From an uncultured Aquimarina sp. (lineage in GTDB: Bacteria; Bacteroidota; Bacteroidia; Flavobacteriales; Flavobacteriaceae): 64,000 nt of DNA. The stretch is taken from NCBI RefSeq assembly GCF_947496855.1, contig NZ_CANMED010000008.1, forward strand, positions 1 to 64,000. Direction: 5' to 3'. The notes under the pieces were generated by a model. That model did no database searches, had not been told where the DNA came from, and was given only the letters and a program-made list of their open reading frames with translations. The position numbers and the translations under genes were made by a program. The first letter of the stretch is position 1, and the number at the start of each line of letters is the position of its first letter. Below, in pieces: positions 18,814 through 28,346 of this stretch.

Positions 18814-20745
18814 TTAGAATTTTAGATTAAATCCAATTCTGGCATTCCTACCTCTGGTACTAAATCCAAATATTTCTTGATACTCTTCATTGGTAATATT
18901 ATTCATTGCTGCAAAAACAGTCATATTATCCAAAAGTTGATGACTAATGTAAAAATCCAAAATTCCATAGCTATCCAAAGGAACAGGAGTAGGCTCAAAA
19001 GTTACCGGGTCAAAATTGGTATCAGTACGCTCCCCATTATATTGATAACTTAGAGATGTAAATGTTTTACCTGATAATTGGTACCCAATATTTGCTTGAA
19101 TAGTATGTTCTGGAATTCTAATATCATTTTCCAGCCTAGATATATTTGTATATGTATAATTACCACGTAACGTAAATTTATCACCTAACATTTTCGCATC
19201 AAACTCAAACTCAACACCATCAACTTTAATATCATTAGGCGAATTAAAGTTTACAAAAGTGTTAGGATCAAAAGTGATGAAATTTTCAGAATTACGGTTA
19301 AAATATACAATACTTAAAATAGCTCTTTTTTCATGAGAGAATTCTAATCCTCCTTCAATCGTCCTGCTTTCTTCTGGCTCTAAATCCGGATTTCCACTAA
19401 AAAATGCCGTATCAAATAATTGAAATAATGAAGGTGTGATGTAAGCTGTACTATATGACGCCAAGGCTTTGATATAATTACCTCCAAAAGTATAGGTAAA
19501 GGATGGATTAACATTATAAACCATATGATTCCCATAAGCACTATGAATATTTAGTCTTGCTCCAGCATTAACGTTTAACCCAAATTTAGATACATATACT
19601 AGATTTACATAAGGATCAATGATGTCAAAGTCTGCTTCATTATCGTTAATTGTTTGCTCTAAATCATCACTACCAAATGGAACACTGAAAAGATTAAAAT
19701 CACTATAAGAACCATTAGCTCCAATTACAGTATACAATGTCTTATTAAAACTGTACTTATTATATGCATCAAAAGTATATACTTTACTCTCATATCTAGA
19801 TGGAAAATTAGAATCAAATTCTCTCTCTAATAGTGCATAACTATCCACAAATGTGAAACTTCCATTAGGATATTTTGCCTCCCAAAATGATCCACCTCTT
19901 AATTGGCGGCTATCAAACTGATTATCTGCATCAAATCCTGCACCACCATCAAAATCAGTTTTATATTGATCTAAGTTTCCAAAAAAGTGAAACTTAAAAT
20001 TCTTATTCCATTGATATCCTAATTTAGCAGAAACATTAAATTTATTATAAGCATCACTTTCCGCTCCTTCGGCTTCTGCAGCAGAAAGTCCATCTGTAGA
20101 TTGATGCGAAAGACTTCCTAAATAACTCACCTTGCCAATTGTACCATTAATCGAAGCTAAGTTTACAAACTCATTTATATCGTAGTCTTGATCGTCCTGC
20201 GACTGATTAGTTCCAATACTAGAAGAAAATTGCGCTGATATTTCATCTTTGCTTTCAGACTTTGTAGTTATATTTATTACTGCTGCCGCTGCTCCAGAAC
20301 CATATAAGGTACTAGAAGCTCCCTTTAATATTTCTATAGATTCAATTTGGTTAGTAGACAATAATCGAAGATCATAATCTCCAGCTGATGTAGAAGGATC
20401 ACTTACAGTGACTCCATCAATTCTAATAACCACCTGACGATTACGTCCTCCACGAACATATACTCCTAATGGTTCTCCGGCTGCATTATTACTACCATTA
20501 ATAAACACTCCTGCTACTCTGTTTAATACGGTAGCTACTGATTGCCCTTGACTACGTTCTAGCTCTTCAGAACTAATTTTGGTAATTACCTTACCACTTT
20601 GTTCTCTTTTCAATTTGAATTTAGAATCAGAAAGTACCACCTCCTCTAATTCGTTTACTTTTTCATCTTTTGTCGAATCTTGCGCTGAAACAACCTGAGC
20701 CCCTAACATGAATAGTGTAGCCCCAAAAAACACTTTTTTGTTCAT
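18814..20745 (-). CDS. btuB: TonB-dependent outer-membrane receptor, probable cobalamin/cobinamide (BtuB-like)
   Basis: Receptor of 643 residues: signal peptide ending VVSAQ, TonB box LEEVVLSD, plug domain (about 45-160; VRGGRNRQVVIRIDG, IESIEILKGASSTLYGSGAAAAVINITTK) and a beta-barrel ending in the C-terminal aromatic GFNLKF. The size matches BtuB-like rather than large SusC-like receptors. Its 5' leader carries a cobalamin riboswitch and the neighbours are cob and btu genes, so it most likely imports vitamin B12 or precursors. Substrate assignment rests on riboswitch and context. Confidence 0.9.
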   Translation of the reverse strand: MNKKVFFGATLFMLGAQVVSAQDSTKDEKVNELEEVVLSDSKFKLKREQSGKVITKISSEELERSQGQSVATVLNRVAGVFINGSNNAAGEPLGVYVRGGRNRQVVIRIDGVTVSDPSTSAGDYDLRLLSTNQIESIEILKGASSTLYGSGAAAAVINITTKSESKDEISAQFSSSIGTNQSQDDQDYDINEFVNLASINGTIGKVSYLGSLSHQSTDGLSAAEAEGAESDAYNKFNVSAKLGYQWNKNFKFHFFGNLDQYKTDFDGGAGFDADNQFDSRQLRGGSFWEAKYPNGSFTFVDSYALLEREFDSNFPSRYESKVYTFDAYNKYSFNKTLYTVIGANGSYSDFNLFSVPFGSDDLEQTINDNEADFDIIDPYVNLVYVSKFGLNVNAGARLNIHSAYGNHMVYNVNPSFTYTFGGNYIKALASYSTAYITPSLFQLFDTAFFSGNPDLEPEESRTIEGGLEFSHEKRAILSIVYFNRNSENFITFDPNTFVNFNSPNDIKVDGVEFEFDAKMLGDKFTLRGNYTYTNISRLENDIRIPEHTIQANIGYQLSGKTFTSLSYQYNGERTDTNFDPVTFEPTPVPLDSYGILDFYISHQLLDNMTVFAAMNNITNEEYQEIFGFSTRGRNARIGFNLKF

Positions 20746-20835
20746 TTCCTAAATGACTTAATTTTACAATTACCGGAAAAAAGTATGCAGTTTACCCATA
20801 CCTAAACTTCTATCCCGAAAGTTTAACATAACAAA

Positions 20836-21056
20836 TCTAGGCAGGTCTCCTGGCTTGCGTCTTGTTATTTACCTTCCCACCATAATAGGCAGTGGTTATA
20901 AAGAATTAATAACAGGCATCCGTCTTAATCGGACATAGCTTACAGTTGCGGGAACAGCTCAGGATTCATTAATTCCAAATTCAGAATTAATGCACCTGAT
21001 TCCCTTTTAATCCTTCACGCTATGAAAAGCGTGCTGGAACCAAAATTCTGCGCGAA
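20836..21056 (-). ncRNA. Cobalamin (AdoCbl) riboswitch
   Basis: On the minus strand the leader of the receptor gene shows the conserved core in order: ACCACTG (20891 region), GGTGGGAAGG and the B12 box AAGCCAGGAGACCTGCC (20841-20857). The 5' half contains paired arms such as CACGCTTTTCATAGCGTG. It ends about 90 bp before the receptor start. By family knowledge cobalamin binding represses expression. The divergent cobU gene starts just outside it and is not covered by it on its own strand. Confidence 0.93.
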
Positions 21057-21143
21057 TGTATCATATTTCTTCGAAAGTGCATTCGCTTTACCAAATAAAT
21101 TAGTTTTACTAGTATCTTAGCGATCTTTAAAACCTTGTTACAA

Positions 21144-21647
21144 ATGTTGTATTATATTACTGGTGGAGAGCGTTCAGGCAAAAGCAGCCATGCTCAAAAC
21201 CTTGCTTTAGAACTATCAGACAGTCCTACGTACATAGCTACATCGAGAGTTTGGGATGGTGATCATCGAAAACGTATTGACAGACATATTGCAGATCGCG
21301 ATAGTCGATGGACCTCTATCGAAGAAGAAAAAGAACTATCTAAAGTCATTAAAAATGATACAGTTGTTGTTATCGATTGTGTCACATTATGGCTTACCAA
21401 TTTTTTTGTTGACACTAAAAATGATACTGAACTTTCTTTATCTCAAGCTAAACTAGAATTTGATCGACTTCTGAAAATTAATGCAACTATCATTATCATA
21501 TCTAACGAAATAGGCATGGGAGTTCACGCTACTACGGAAATAGGCAGGAAATTTACCGAATTACAGGGCTGGATGAATCAGCATATTGCAAAGCAAGCCG
21601 ATCAAGCAATACTAATGGTATCTGGAATACCAGTAAAAATAAAATAA
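21144..21647 (+). CDS. cobU: Adenosylcobinamide kinase / adenosylcobinamide-phosphate guanylyltransferase
   Basis: 167 residues from ATG 21144 (a TTG three codons upstream is also possible). P-loop GGERSGKSSHAQ at the N-terminus and PTYIATSRVWDGDHRKRIDRHIADR with the guanylylated-histidine region, plus VVVIDCVTLWLTNFF and IISNEIGMGVHATTEIGRKF. It phosphorylates adenosylcobinamide and adds GMP to give AdoCbi-GDP in cobalamin salvage and assembly. First gene of cobU-cobT-(membrane protein)-cobS-cobC; its stop codon abuts cobT. Confidence 0.95.
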   Translation: MLYYITGGERSGKSSHAQNLALELSDSPTYIATSRVWDGDHRKRIDRHIADRDSRWTSIEEEKELSKVIKNDTVVVIDCVTLWLTNFFVDTKNDTELSLSQAKLEFDRLLKINATIIIISNEIGMGVHATTEIGRKFTELQGWMNQHIAKQADQAILMVSGIPVKIK

Positions 21648-22682
21648 ATGAGTTTTGATATTACTCCATTAGACAAATCATTAGAGAATAAAATTCAGCA
21701 TAAAATAAACCTAAAGACCAAACCTCTTGGTTCCTTAGGTACATTAGAAAAAATCGCATTACAAATAGGATTAATCCAAAACACGATACATCCCAAACTA
21801 CAAAAACCTACCATACTTGTTTTTGCAGGAGATCACGGTATTGCACAAAAAGGCGAAGTAAACCCTTATCCTCAGATAGTGACGCAACAAATGGTCTACA
21901 ATTTCCTTAAAGGTGGAGCTGCTATTAACTCATTATGCATTCAGAATAATATTAATCTAAAAATCGTAGACGCTGGTGTTAATCACGACTTTAATAATAT
22001 AACAGGACTCATTGACGCTAAAGTGGCTTATGGCACAAAAAACTATCAGACAGAACCTGCTATGTCCATTGATCAATGCAACACAGCTATTGAAAAAGGA
22101 GCTACTGTTGTTTCAGAAACATTTCAAAATGGATGTAACGTAATAGGGTTTGGAGAAATGGGAATTGGAAATTCATCTGCCGCTGCATTGCTAATGGCAC
22201 ATTTTACAAAAATACCAATTACAGAATGTGTAGGTGCAGGAACAGGAGCGCAAGGAGAAGCTATAAAAATAAAACGAACTATTTTAGAGACTGTTTTTAA
22301 GAAACACTCTCCAAATACTCCAATAGAAGCTTTAGCTAGTTTTAGTGGGTTTGAAATTGCAATGATTACAGGGGCAATACTAAAAGCAGCAGCACTAAAA
22401 ATGACTATTATAATTGATGGTTTTATAGTTACAGCCGCACTTTTATCGGCATGTGCAATCAATGAAAATGTACTTAACTATTGCATTTTTGCTCATACAT
22501 CTGAAGAACAAGGTCATCAAAAAATGTTAGATTTTTTAGAAAAAAAGCCTCTATTATCTTTAGGCATGAGATTAGGCGAAGGTACTGGAGCGGCAGTTGC
22601 TTATCCTATTTTAGAATCTGCGGTTGCGTTTCTCAACAATATGGCAAGTTTTGAAGAAGCCGAAGTAACTACCAATGAATAG
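21648..22682 (+). CDS. cobT: Nicotinate-nucleotide–dimethylbenzimidazole phosphoribosyltransferase
   Basis: 344 residues, normal length. It makes alpha-ribazole phosphate from the lower ligand base and nicotinate mononucleotide. Motifs: KTKPLGSLGTLEKIALQIG, VFAGDHGIAQKGE, GFGEMGIGNSSAAALL, and the active-site glutamate region MRLGEGTGAAVAYPILESA at the C-terminus. It begins directly after the cobU stop codon, so the two are translationally linked. Confidence 0.96.
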   Translation: MSFDITPLDKSLENKIQHKINLKTKPLGSLGTLEKIALQIGLIQNTIHPKLQKPTILVFAGDHGIAQKGEVNPYPQIVTQQMVYNFLKGGAAINSLCIQNNINLKIVDAGVNHDFNNITGLIDAKVAYGTKNYQTEPAMSIDQCNTAIEKGATVVSETFQNGCNVIGFGEMGIGNSSAAALLMAHFTKIPITECVGAGTGAQGEAIKIKRTILETVFKKHSPNTPIEALASFSGFEIAMITGAILKAAALKMTIIIDGFIVTAALLSACAINENVLNYCIFAHTSEEQGHQKMLDFLEKKPLLSLGMRLGEGTGAAVAYPILESAVAFLNNMASFEEAEVTTNE

Positions 22683-22699
22683 CTAACCATTCCACTACA

Positions 22700-23038
22700 A
22701 TGAAAAAAGGTTTTTTATCTATATTAGTTTCCGTAATAGGTTTTTTCTTTGTGTATAAATACAATGCTTTAATGCATGAAATATATCATAGTCTAATTAC
22801 TGGAAAGCAAATTCGTTTTCTCTTTATTGACGATTTAATTTCTTTTAAAAGATTATTCAAAATAGTTGTTATCTGTATTTCATTGTTGAGTTTTTATCTA
22901 GGAATCATAGCTTTTCTAAACAAAAACAAAATAGGACTAATAGGAATGTTTGTAGCAATTATTTTATTTATTTCAACTTTTATCCCTTTTTGGAAATATA
23001 CTATTGAAGATTCGGGTTTAGACATCATAATTAATTAA
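22700..23038 (+). CDS. Small membrane protein inside the cob operon (112 aa)
   Basis: 112 residues with three hydrophobic segments (about 6-20, 50-70 and 78-98). It sits 17 bp after cobT and 20 bp before cobS in the same direction, so it is co-transcribed. I recognise no family. Its position suggests a membrane accessory of late cobalamin assembly, perhaps with the membrane enzyme CobS, but it may be an unrelated passenger. Confidence 0.6.
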   Translation: MKKGFLSILVSVIGFFFVYKYNALMHEIYHSLITGKQIRFLFIDDLISFKRLFKIVVICISLLSFYLGIIAFLNKNKIGLIGMFVAIILFISTFIPFWKYTIEDSGLDIIIN

Positions 23039-23058
23039 ATTTAAAAGAGTTTGTACTG

Positions 23059-23823
23059 ATGAAAAAAGAGATTCATATATTTTTTACTGCTCTTATGTTT
23101 TTTACGAGAATACCTTGTCCGAAATGGGTAGATCATGATCCTCAATATTTACGCAAGAGCTCAAAATATTTTCCGTTAGTTGGTATTCTAGTGGGAAGTA
23201 TTGGAGCGAGTGTTTTTTACGGAAGTTCGTATATTTTTTCTATAGAAATTTCATTACTACTTTCTATGTTTGCAACAATTTATACAACCGGAGCTTTTCA
23301 TGAAGATGGGTTTGCTGATGTCTGTGATGGTTTTGGTGGTGGATGGACCAAAGAGAAGATTCTTTTAATCATGAAAGATTCTAGACTAGGAACCTATGGT
23401 ACTGTCGGAATTCTGTTAATACTTGCTATCAAATTTTTGGCATTACGAGAAGTAGAAGTCTTTTATATTCCTTTTGTGATAATTGCAGGACACAGTCTCA
23501 GTCGATTTATAGCGACAACACTAATATTCACGCATCCATATGTGCGTGATACAGAAGATAGCAAAGCAAAACCAGCTGCAAAAAGCATGAGTATTTCTAT
23601 GCTTTTGATTAGTGGTTTCTTTGGAGTTGTTCCTTTGTTTTTATTCTTAAACCCTTTACTATTTTTGACACTCATACCAATGTATCTATCTAAAATGTTT
23701 TTAGCTTCAAAATTTAAAAAATGGATAGGTGGCCAAACAGGTGATTGCGCGGGAGCAGTACAACAGCTTAGCGAAGTAATATTTTATCTTAGTATCATAG
23801 CTTTATGGAAATATATCTGGTAA
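23059..23823 (+). CDS. cobS: Adenosylcobinamide-GDP ribazoletransferase (cobalamin synthase)
   Basis: Integral membrane enzyme of 254 residues with about six hydrophobic segments. It joins AdoCbi-GDP and alpha-ribazole (phosphate). Family motifs: FFTRIPCPKW, the Asp/Glu-rich FHEDGFADVCDGFGGGWTKE (about 80-98) that binds metal-nucleotide, DSRLGTYGTVGI, and C-terminal GGQTGDCAGAVQQLSEV. Overlaps cobC by 19 bp. Confidence 0.95.
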   Translation: MKKEIHIFFTALMFFTRIPCPKWVDHDPQYLRKSSKYFPLVGILVGSIGASVFYGSSYIFSIEISLLLSMFATIYTTGAFHEDGFADVCDGFGGGWTKEKILLIMKDSRLGTYGTVGILLILAIKFLALREVEVFYIPFVIIAGHSLSRFIATTLIFTHPYVRDTEDSKAKPAAKSMSISMLLISGFFGVVPLFLFLNPLLFLTLIPMYLSKMFLASKFKKWIGGQTGDCAGAVQQLSEVIFYLSIIALWKYIW

Positions 23824-24323
23824 GACATACCACTCCGAATATCGAAAAAGGAATTTGTTACGGGCAAAGTGATCTGGGTATAACAGATAGTTTTGAATCT
23901 GAAGTTATAGAAATTCATAACCAAATTCCAATAAAAGAAATTTCAAAAATATACTGTAGCCCTTTACAGCGTTGTAAAATATTAGCAGAAACATTTGATA
24001 TTCCAACTACTTTTGACAACAGACTTAAAGAGCTTGATTTTGGTGATTGGGAACTAAAAGTTTGGAATGATATTTCTCCGTCGGCACTGAATCCCTGGAT
24101 GGAAGATTTTGTAAATGTGCAGGTTCCTAATGGCGAATCCTATATTATGCTTCAGGAAAGAATGTTGGAGTTTTATAATTCTTTAGAACACGAGGACGAA
24201 GACAGTATCATCATTGTAGCCCACGCAGGGCCGATGCGAGCATTACTCTCGTATATTCAGCAGATAGCTCTTAAAGACTCTTTTAGTATCAAAATAAATT
24301 ATGGAGATGTCATTAAAATCTAA
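23805..24323 (+). CDS. cobC: Alpha-ribazole phosphatase (histidine phosphatase family)
   Basis: 172 residues. Phosphoglycerate-mutase-like: EIYLVRHTTP with catalytic H8, SPLQRCKILAETF, LKELDFGDWE, and VAHAGPMRALL with the second His. It dephosphorylates alpha-ribazole phosphate or adenosylcobalamin phosphate, the last step of nucleotide-loop assembly. The start overlaps cobS by 19 bp and the end overlaps the convergent PP-loop gene by 4 bp. Confidence 0.9.
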   Translation: MEIYLVRHTTPNIEKGICYGQSDLGITDSFESEVIEIHNQIPIKEISKIYCSPLQRCKILAETFDIPTTFDNRLKELDFGDWELKVWNDISPSALNPWMEDFVNVQVPNGESYIMLQERMLEFYNSLEHEDEDSIIIVAHAGPMRALLSYIQQIALKDSFSIKINYGDVIKI

Positions 24324-24967
24324 TCAATCTCTAGTCTTGCAAAGTTGTAATTAGAAGATATTTCCTTACCAATTACTTGGATATTTAATCTTTGGGCAAA
24401 AAGCGGAGCGTTTATTACCAATGTATGATATTCCCCATTTTCTCCACAAGCATCTACGTCTAGAGCTTCTAAATCTTTAATAAGTTTCTGGTCAATTATT
24501 CTTCCTAAAAAATCTGGTCCTAACGTTTTATTACATGATACAATAATGGCTTCAATTCCATAATCAATCATGTCTAATACCAATTGTTTTCTAGGTTGTT
24601 GCCAGATGGGTAACATCGCTTTTATACCAGCTGCCATTGATACTTTTTCCTCCCAATCTCTATGTGACTGAATATCGATATCCCCAAATACGGCAGATTT
24701 CAAATTAAATGTAGCAGTTAGTGATTTTAAATTCTTAATATATAATTGTTCATAATCATTCCAGGTGCTTTCAAAAAAATGAATCGACACCCCAAGAGCT
24801 TTTGCCTGAGCTTTCAGTATAGCTTTCGGAATTCCGTGCGAACGAGACCGATCTCCGTATTCATTTAATACATTTAATAAAACGGATGGTACATATCCAT
24901 TTTCTACAGCTATATGCATGGCATAACAACTATCTTTCCCTCCACTCCAAGAACATAAAAATGACAT
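24320..24967 (-). CDS. DUF71/COG2102 PP-loop ATP pyrophosphatase, B12-linked clade
   Basis: 215 residues. N-terminal PP-loop SGGKDS (9-14) typical of adenylating enzymes; the family includes diphthine-ammonia ligase (Dph6) in archaea and eukaryotes. Bacteria lack diphthamide. Published comparative genomics of DUF71 (de Crecy-Lagard and co-workers) separates a clade associated with B12 salvage, and this gene sits between cobC and the btuF-type gene, which fits that clade. Other motifs: GDIDIQSHRDWEEKV, LPIWQQPR, GENGEYHT. An amidation step in corrinoid salvage is the likely role, unproven. Confidence 0.8.
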   Translation of the reverse strand: MSFLCSWSGGKDSCYAMHIAVENGYVPSVLLNVLNEYGDRSRSHGIPKAILKAQAKALGVSIHFFESTWNDYEQLYIKNLKSLTATFNLKSAVFGDIDIQSHRDWEEKVSMAAGIKAMLPIWQQPRKQLVLDMIDYGIEAIIVSCNKTLGPDFLGRIIDQKLIKDLEALDVDACGENGEYHTLVINAPLFAQRLNIQVIGKEISSNYNFARLEID

Positions 24968-25054
24968 ATAATATTATTTAAAAACACAAATTAACGGTAA
25001 ATCATAGTAGGTTTTCAAAAAAATATCGAAGTTTGACAAATATTCTAAAATCAC

Positions 25055-26194
25055 ATGAAGAATTATCTAATTCTATTAGTACTACTTGCTTCTTTTCTAT
25101 CCTGTAAACAAGAGAAGAAGGTAATTATTCCCGTCACTGTTGAAAAACTTATAGATCAAAAAATTGACTATGCTACTGGTTTTACTATTCAAAATCATGA
25201 AACGTATAAAGAAATAAGCATTACATCACCGTGGCCTGATGCTAAAAGTACATTTACTTATATCTTATATCCTAAAGGATCAGGAAAACCAACTATCAAT
25301 AGTAAAGCTTCTTATATAGAAACCCCTGTAGATAAAACCGTAGTTACTTCTACTACTGATATCCCTATGCTTGAGTATTTAAAATTAGAAAATAAGCTAA
25401 TTGGTTTTCCACATAGTGATTATATTTCTTCAGAAAAAACTCGAACTTTAATTGATAATGGAACCATTGTAGAATTAGGAAACAATGGTCATTTAAATAC
25501 AGAACTTACTTTAGAATTAGCCCCTGAGCTTATCATTGGATATTCTGCTACTGGAGATATAAAAACATATGATCTTCTGGAAAAAACAGGAATTCCAGTC
25601 GTTATGAATGGTTCGTGGATGGAACAACATCCATTAGGGCGTGCTGAATGGATAAAATTTGTTGCTGCTTTTTACAATAAAGAAAAAGAAGCCGATAGTA
25701 TATTCAAGAAAATTGAGAAAGATTATAATGATGCTGCCTCCTTAGCCAACAATGCTGCTACAACTCCTACAGTTGTATCAGGTAATATGTTTAAAGATGT
25801 TTGGCATGTACCAGGAGGCAATAGTTATGTAGCTAAATTTTTAAAAGATGCTAACACTAACTACTTATGGGCTGAAACCAAAAAAACAGGAAGTATCGCA
25901 TTAAACTTTGAGAGTGTATTAGAAAAAGCTCAAAACGCCGAGTTTTGGATCGGCTCAGGATCTTCTAAGTCATTGGAAGAGCTAAAAGGAAAGAACAATC
26001 GATATACCTTTTTTGAAGCATTTAAAAATAAAACCGTATATTCTTCAACATTAAAAACTGGTGCAAAAGGCGGATTGGTATACTATGAATTAGGGCCTAT
26101 GCGTCCGGATTTGATCCTTAAAGATATTATCCAAATAACGCACCCCGAATTATTAACAGATTACGAACCTTATTTTTTCGAAAAACTGAACTAA
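25055..26194 (+). CDS. btuF: ABC transporter substrate-binding lipoprotein (BtuF-like)
   Basis: 379 residues with lipoprotein signal MKNYLILLVLLASFLSCK (C17) and a helical-backbone-type binding fold (PF01497): VVTSTTDIPMLEYLKLENKLIG, LELAPELIIGYSATG, LEKTGIPVVMNGSWMEQHPLGRAEWIKFVAAFYNK. Family members bind iron siderophores, heme or cobalamin. Adjacent btuC and cob genes point to cobalamin or cobinamide. Its stop codon abuts the permease start. Confidence 0.85.
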   Translation: MKNYLILLVLLASFLSCKQEKKVIIPVTVEKLIDQKIDYATGFTIQNHETYKEISITSPWPDAKSTFTYILYPKGSGKPTINSKASYIETPVDKTVVTSTTDIPMLEYLKLENKLIGFPHSDYISSEKTRTLIDNGTIVELGNNGHLNTELTLELAPELIIGYSATGDIKTYDLLEKTGIPVVMNGSWMEQHPLGRAEWIKFVAAFYNKEKEADSIFKKIEKDYNDAASLANNAATTPTVVSGNMFKDVWHVPGGNSYVAKFLKDANTNYLWAETKKTGSIALNFESVLEKAQNAEFWIGSGSSKSLEELKGKNNRYTFFEAFKNKTVYSSTLKTGAKGGLVYYELGPMRPDLILKDIIQITHPELLTDYEPYFFEKLN

Positions 26195-27226
26195 TTGACC
26201 CCAAACAAATCATATAAAACTGTATTTATTATCATTATCATAGTATTGCTACTATGCTTTGTTACGAACATTAGTTTAGGTTCTGTACTTATTCCCTGGT
26301 TTGACACCTTAAAAAGTTTAGTAGGTGCCACTGTAGAAAAAGAATCCTGGAGACATATTATTATCGATTATCGATTACCTAAAGCAATCACAGCAATTAT
26401 AGTAGGAAGTGGTTTAGGGGTATCGGGATTATTAATGCAAACTTTATTCAGAAACCCATTAGCAGGACCTTTTGTTTTAGGAATTAGTTCTGGTGCAAGC
26501 CTTGGTGTAGCTTTATTGATTCTAGGAAGCGCTTTGATTGGTGGTTCTACAGCATTGTTTTTAGTATCCAATTGGGGTCTTGTTATTGCTGCCAGTACAG
26601 GTAGTGTTTTAGTCCTTTTTATGGTCATGCTGGTTTCTTCTCGAGTGCGAGATACCATGGCAATTCTGATTATCGGTTTAATGTTCGGTAGTATCACTGC
26701 TGCCATAGTCAGTGTACTCTCCTACTTTGCTCCGGCAGAACAATTGCAACGCTATATTTTTTGGGGATTCGGTAGTTTAGGAAATTTATCATGGATCGAT
26801 TTATTAATATTTTCTGTTATCGGAATAATCGGAATGATACTCGCTACATTTGCTATAAAACCTTTAAATACATTATTATTAGGAGAAAACTATGCGCGTA
26901 GTCTAGGATTAAATATCAAAAAAAGTCGTTTTCTGATTATAATTGCCACCGGATTGTTAGCAGGAAGTATTACCGCTTTTGCAGGGCCAATAGCTTTTAT
27001 AGGATTAGCGGTACCGCACCTAACAAGACAATTATTTCATACATCAGATCATAAAACATTAATTCCGGCAGTTATATTATTTGGAAGTATTATCATGTTA
27101 GTTTGTGATACCATTTCCCAATTACCTGGTACAGAATACACCCTACCCATTAATGCTATTACATCCTTAATTGGTGCTCCAGTTGTAATCTGGCTATTGG
27201 TACGAAAAAGAAAGATGTTATTTTAA
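26195..27226 (+). CDS. btuC: FecCD/BtuC-type ABC permease
   Basis: 343 residues with about ten membrane helices. Motifs: DYRLPKAITAIIVGSGLGVSG, LMQTLFRNPLAGPFVLGISSGASLG, GPIAFIGLAVPHLTRQL. It forms the channel of a vitamin B12/iron-chelate importer. The only good start is TTG directly after the btuF stop codon; no ATG is available before the conserved N-terminal helix, so translation is probably coupled to btuF. Confidence 0.92.
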   Translation: MTPNKSYKTVFIIIIIVLLLCFVTNISLGSVLIPWFDTLKSLVGATVEKESWRHIIIDYRLPKAITAIIVGSGLGVSGLLMQTLFRNPLAGPFVLGISSGASLGVALLILGSALIGGSTALFLVSNWGLVIAASTGSVLVLFMVMLVSSRVRDTMAILIIGLMFGSITAAIVSVLSYFAPAEQLQRYIFWGFGSLGNLSWIDLLIFSVIGIIGMILATFAIKPLNTLLLGENYARSLGLNIKKSRFLIIIATGLLAGSITAFAGPIAFIGLAVPHLTRQLFHTSDHKTLIPAVILFGSIIMLVCDTISQLPGTEYTLPINAITSLIGAPVVIWLLVRKRKMLF

Positions 27227-27400
27227 AAACTAATACTGAGGATATCGTACAAAGTATTGAGTGATTAGAATTAAGTAAAAAACTAAATCTAACAAAGAGA
27301 AACAGGAAATTACATATAAATAATAATGAGGAAATAAAAAGTAAGAATATTCAAAAAACACTCTGTACTAAATACTTTGTACTAAGTACTAAATATAATC

Positions 27401-28210
27401 ATGGAAATAGAACCATTAGATACTGAAAATCAAAATATCGTCCTAAAAACTGAAGATCTCTCGATTGGTTACAGTCATAAAAACAATTTAGAGGTTGTTG
27501 CTGCAGATATCAATCTTAAATTATATGAAGGAGAACTTGTAGGATTGGTCGGTGCTAATGGTATTGGTAAATCTACGTTGCTTCGCACGCTGTCCAAAGT
27601 ACAACCAGCACTTCGTGGAGATATATTTTTATCTGATAAAGAAATTAAAACTTATAAAACTTCTGAATTAGCTTCTCAATTAAGTATTGTTCTTACGGAG
27701 CAAATTGCTTCAAAAAATCTAACAGTACAGGAACTAGTTGCACTAGGAAGACAACCTTATACGAATTGGGTAGGTAAATTGTTAGAAGAAGACATCGAAA
27801 AAGTTCGTAAAGCGATAGAAGTTACACATATTACCGAATTGGTAGACAAACGATGTTTCGAATTAAGTGATGGGCAGCTACAAAAAGTGCTCATCGCTCG
27901 CGCAATTGCTCAGGATACTCCTTTCATTATGCTAGATGAGCCTACAACGCATCTAGATGTTTACCATAAGGCATATATTTTAAAACTTTTGAAACGGCTA
28001 GCTTTCGAAACTCAAAAAACAATTTTATTCTCTACACATGAAATTGACTTTGCGATACAGTTATGTGATAAAATGATTGTAATGAATACGGAAGGTTTTG
28101 AGTTTGGTCGTCCTAAAGAATTGATACAGTGTCGAGCTTTTTCTTCTTTGTTTCCAGAAGATCTTATTTTATTTGATCCAGAAACCGGTAGTTACAAAGT
28201 AAGGCATTAA
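27401..28210 (+). CDS. btuD: ABC transporter ATP-binding protein (BtuD/FecE-like)
   Basis: 269 residues. Walker A GANGIGKST, Q-loop region, a signature reading ELSDGQLQKVLIARA (LSDGQ in place of the usual LSGGQ), Walker B FIMLDEPTTHLD and switch His in FSTHEIDF. It energises the btuF/btuC importer. It is separated from btuC by a 174-bp gap that contains TACTAAATACTTTGTACTAAG-like direct repeats, so it may have its own promoter. Confidence 0.9.
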   Translation: MEIEPLDTENQNIVLKTEDLSIGYSHKNNLEVVAADINLKLYEGELVGLVGANGIGKSTLLRTLSKVQPALRGDIFLSDKEIKTYKTSELASQLSIVLTEQIASKNLTVQELVALGRQPYTNWVGKLLEEDIEKVRKAIEVTHITELVDKRCFELSDGQLQKVLIARAIAQDTPFIMLDEPTTHLDVYHKAYILKLLKRLAFETQKTILFSTHEIDFAIQLCDKMIVMNTEGFEFGRPKELIQCRAFSSLFPEDLILFDPETGSYKVRH

Positions 28211-28318
28211 CTCCTCCTTATTTGATATATCTTTCCGTTTGTCCAATAAATATTCCTTTTATAGAAAAAACGTATAATTTATGAGCAGTTAACATCTCTG
28301 TTTTATATTTAGAACAGA

Positions 28319-28326
28319 TACCTTTG
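28319..28326 (+). promoter_or_regulatory. -7 element upstream of the 340-aa lipoprotein
   Basis: TACCTTTG fits TAnnTTTG and lies 20 bp before the start codon, implying a very short leader. Confidence 0.5.
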
Positions 28327-28346
28327 TTCCTTAACAAAATTTATAA

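Noticed and set aside
27227..27400. Regulatory RNA between btuC and btuD
   Set aside because: No B12-box or other conserved motif; only short AT-rich direct repeats.
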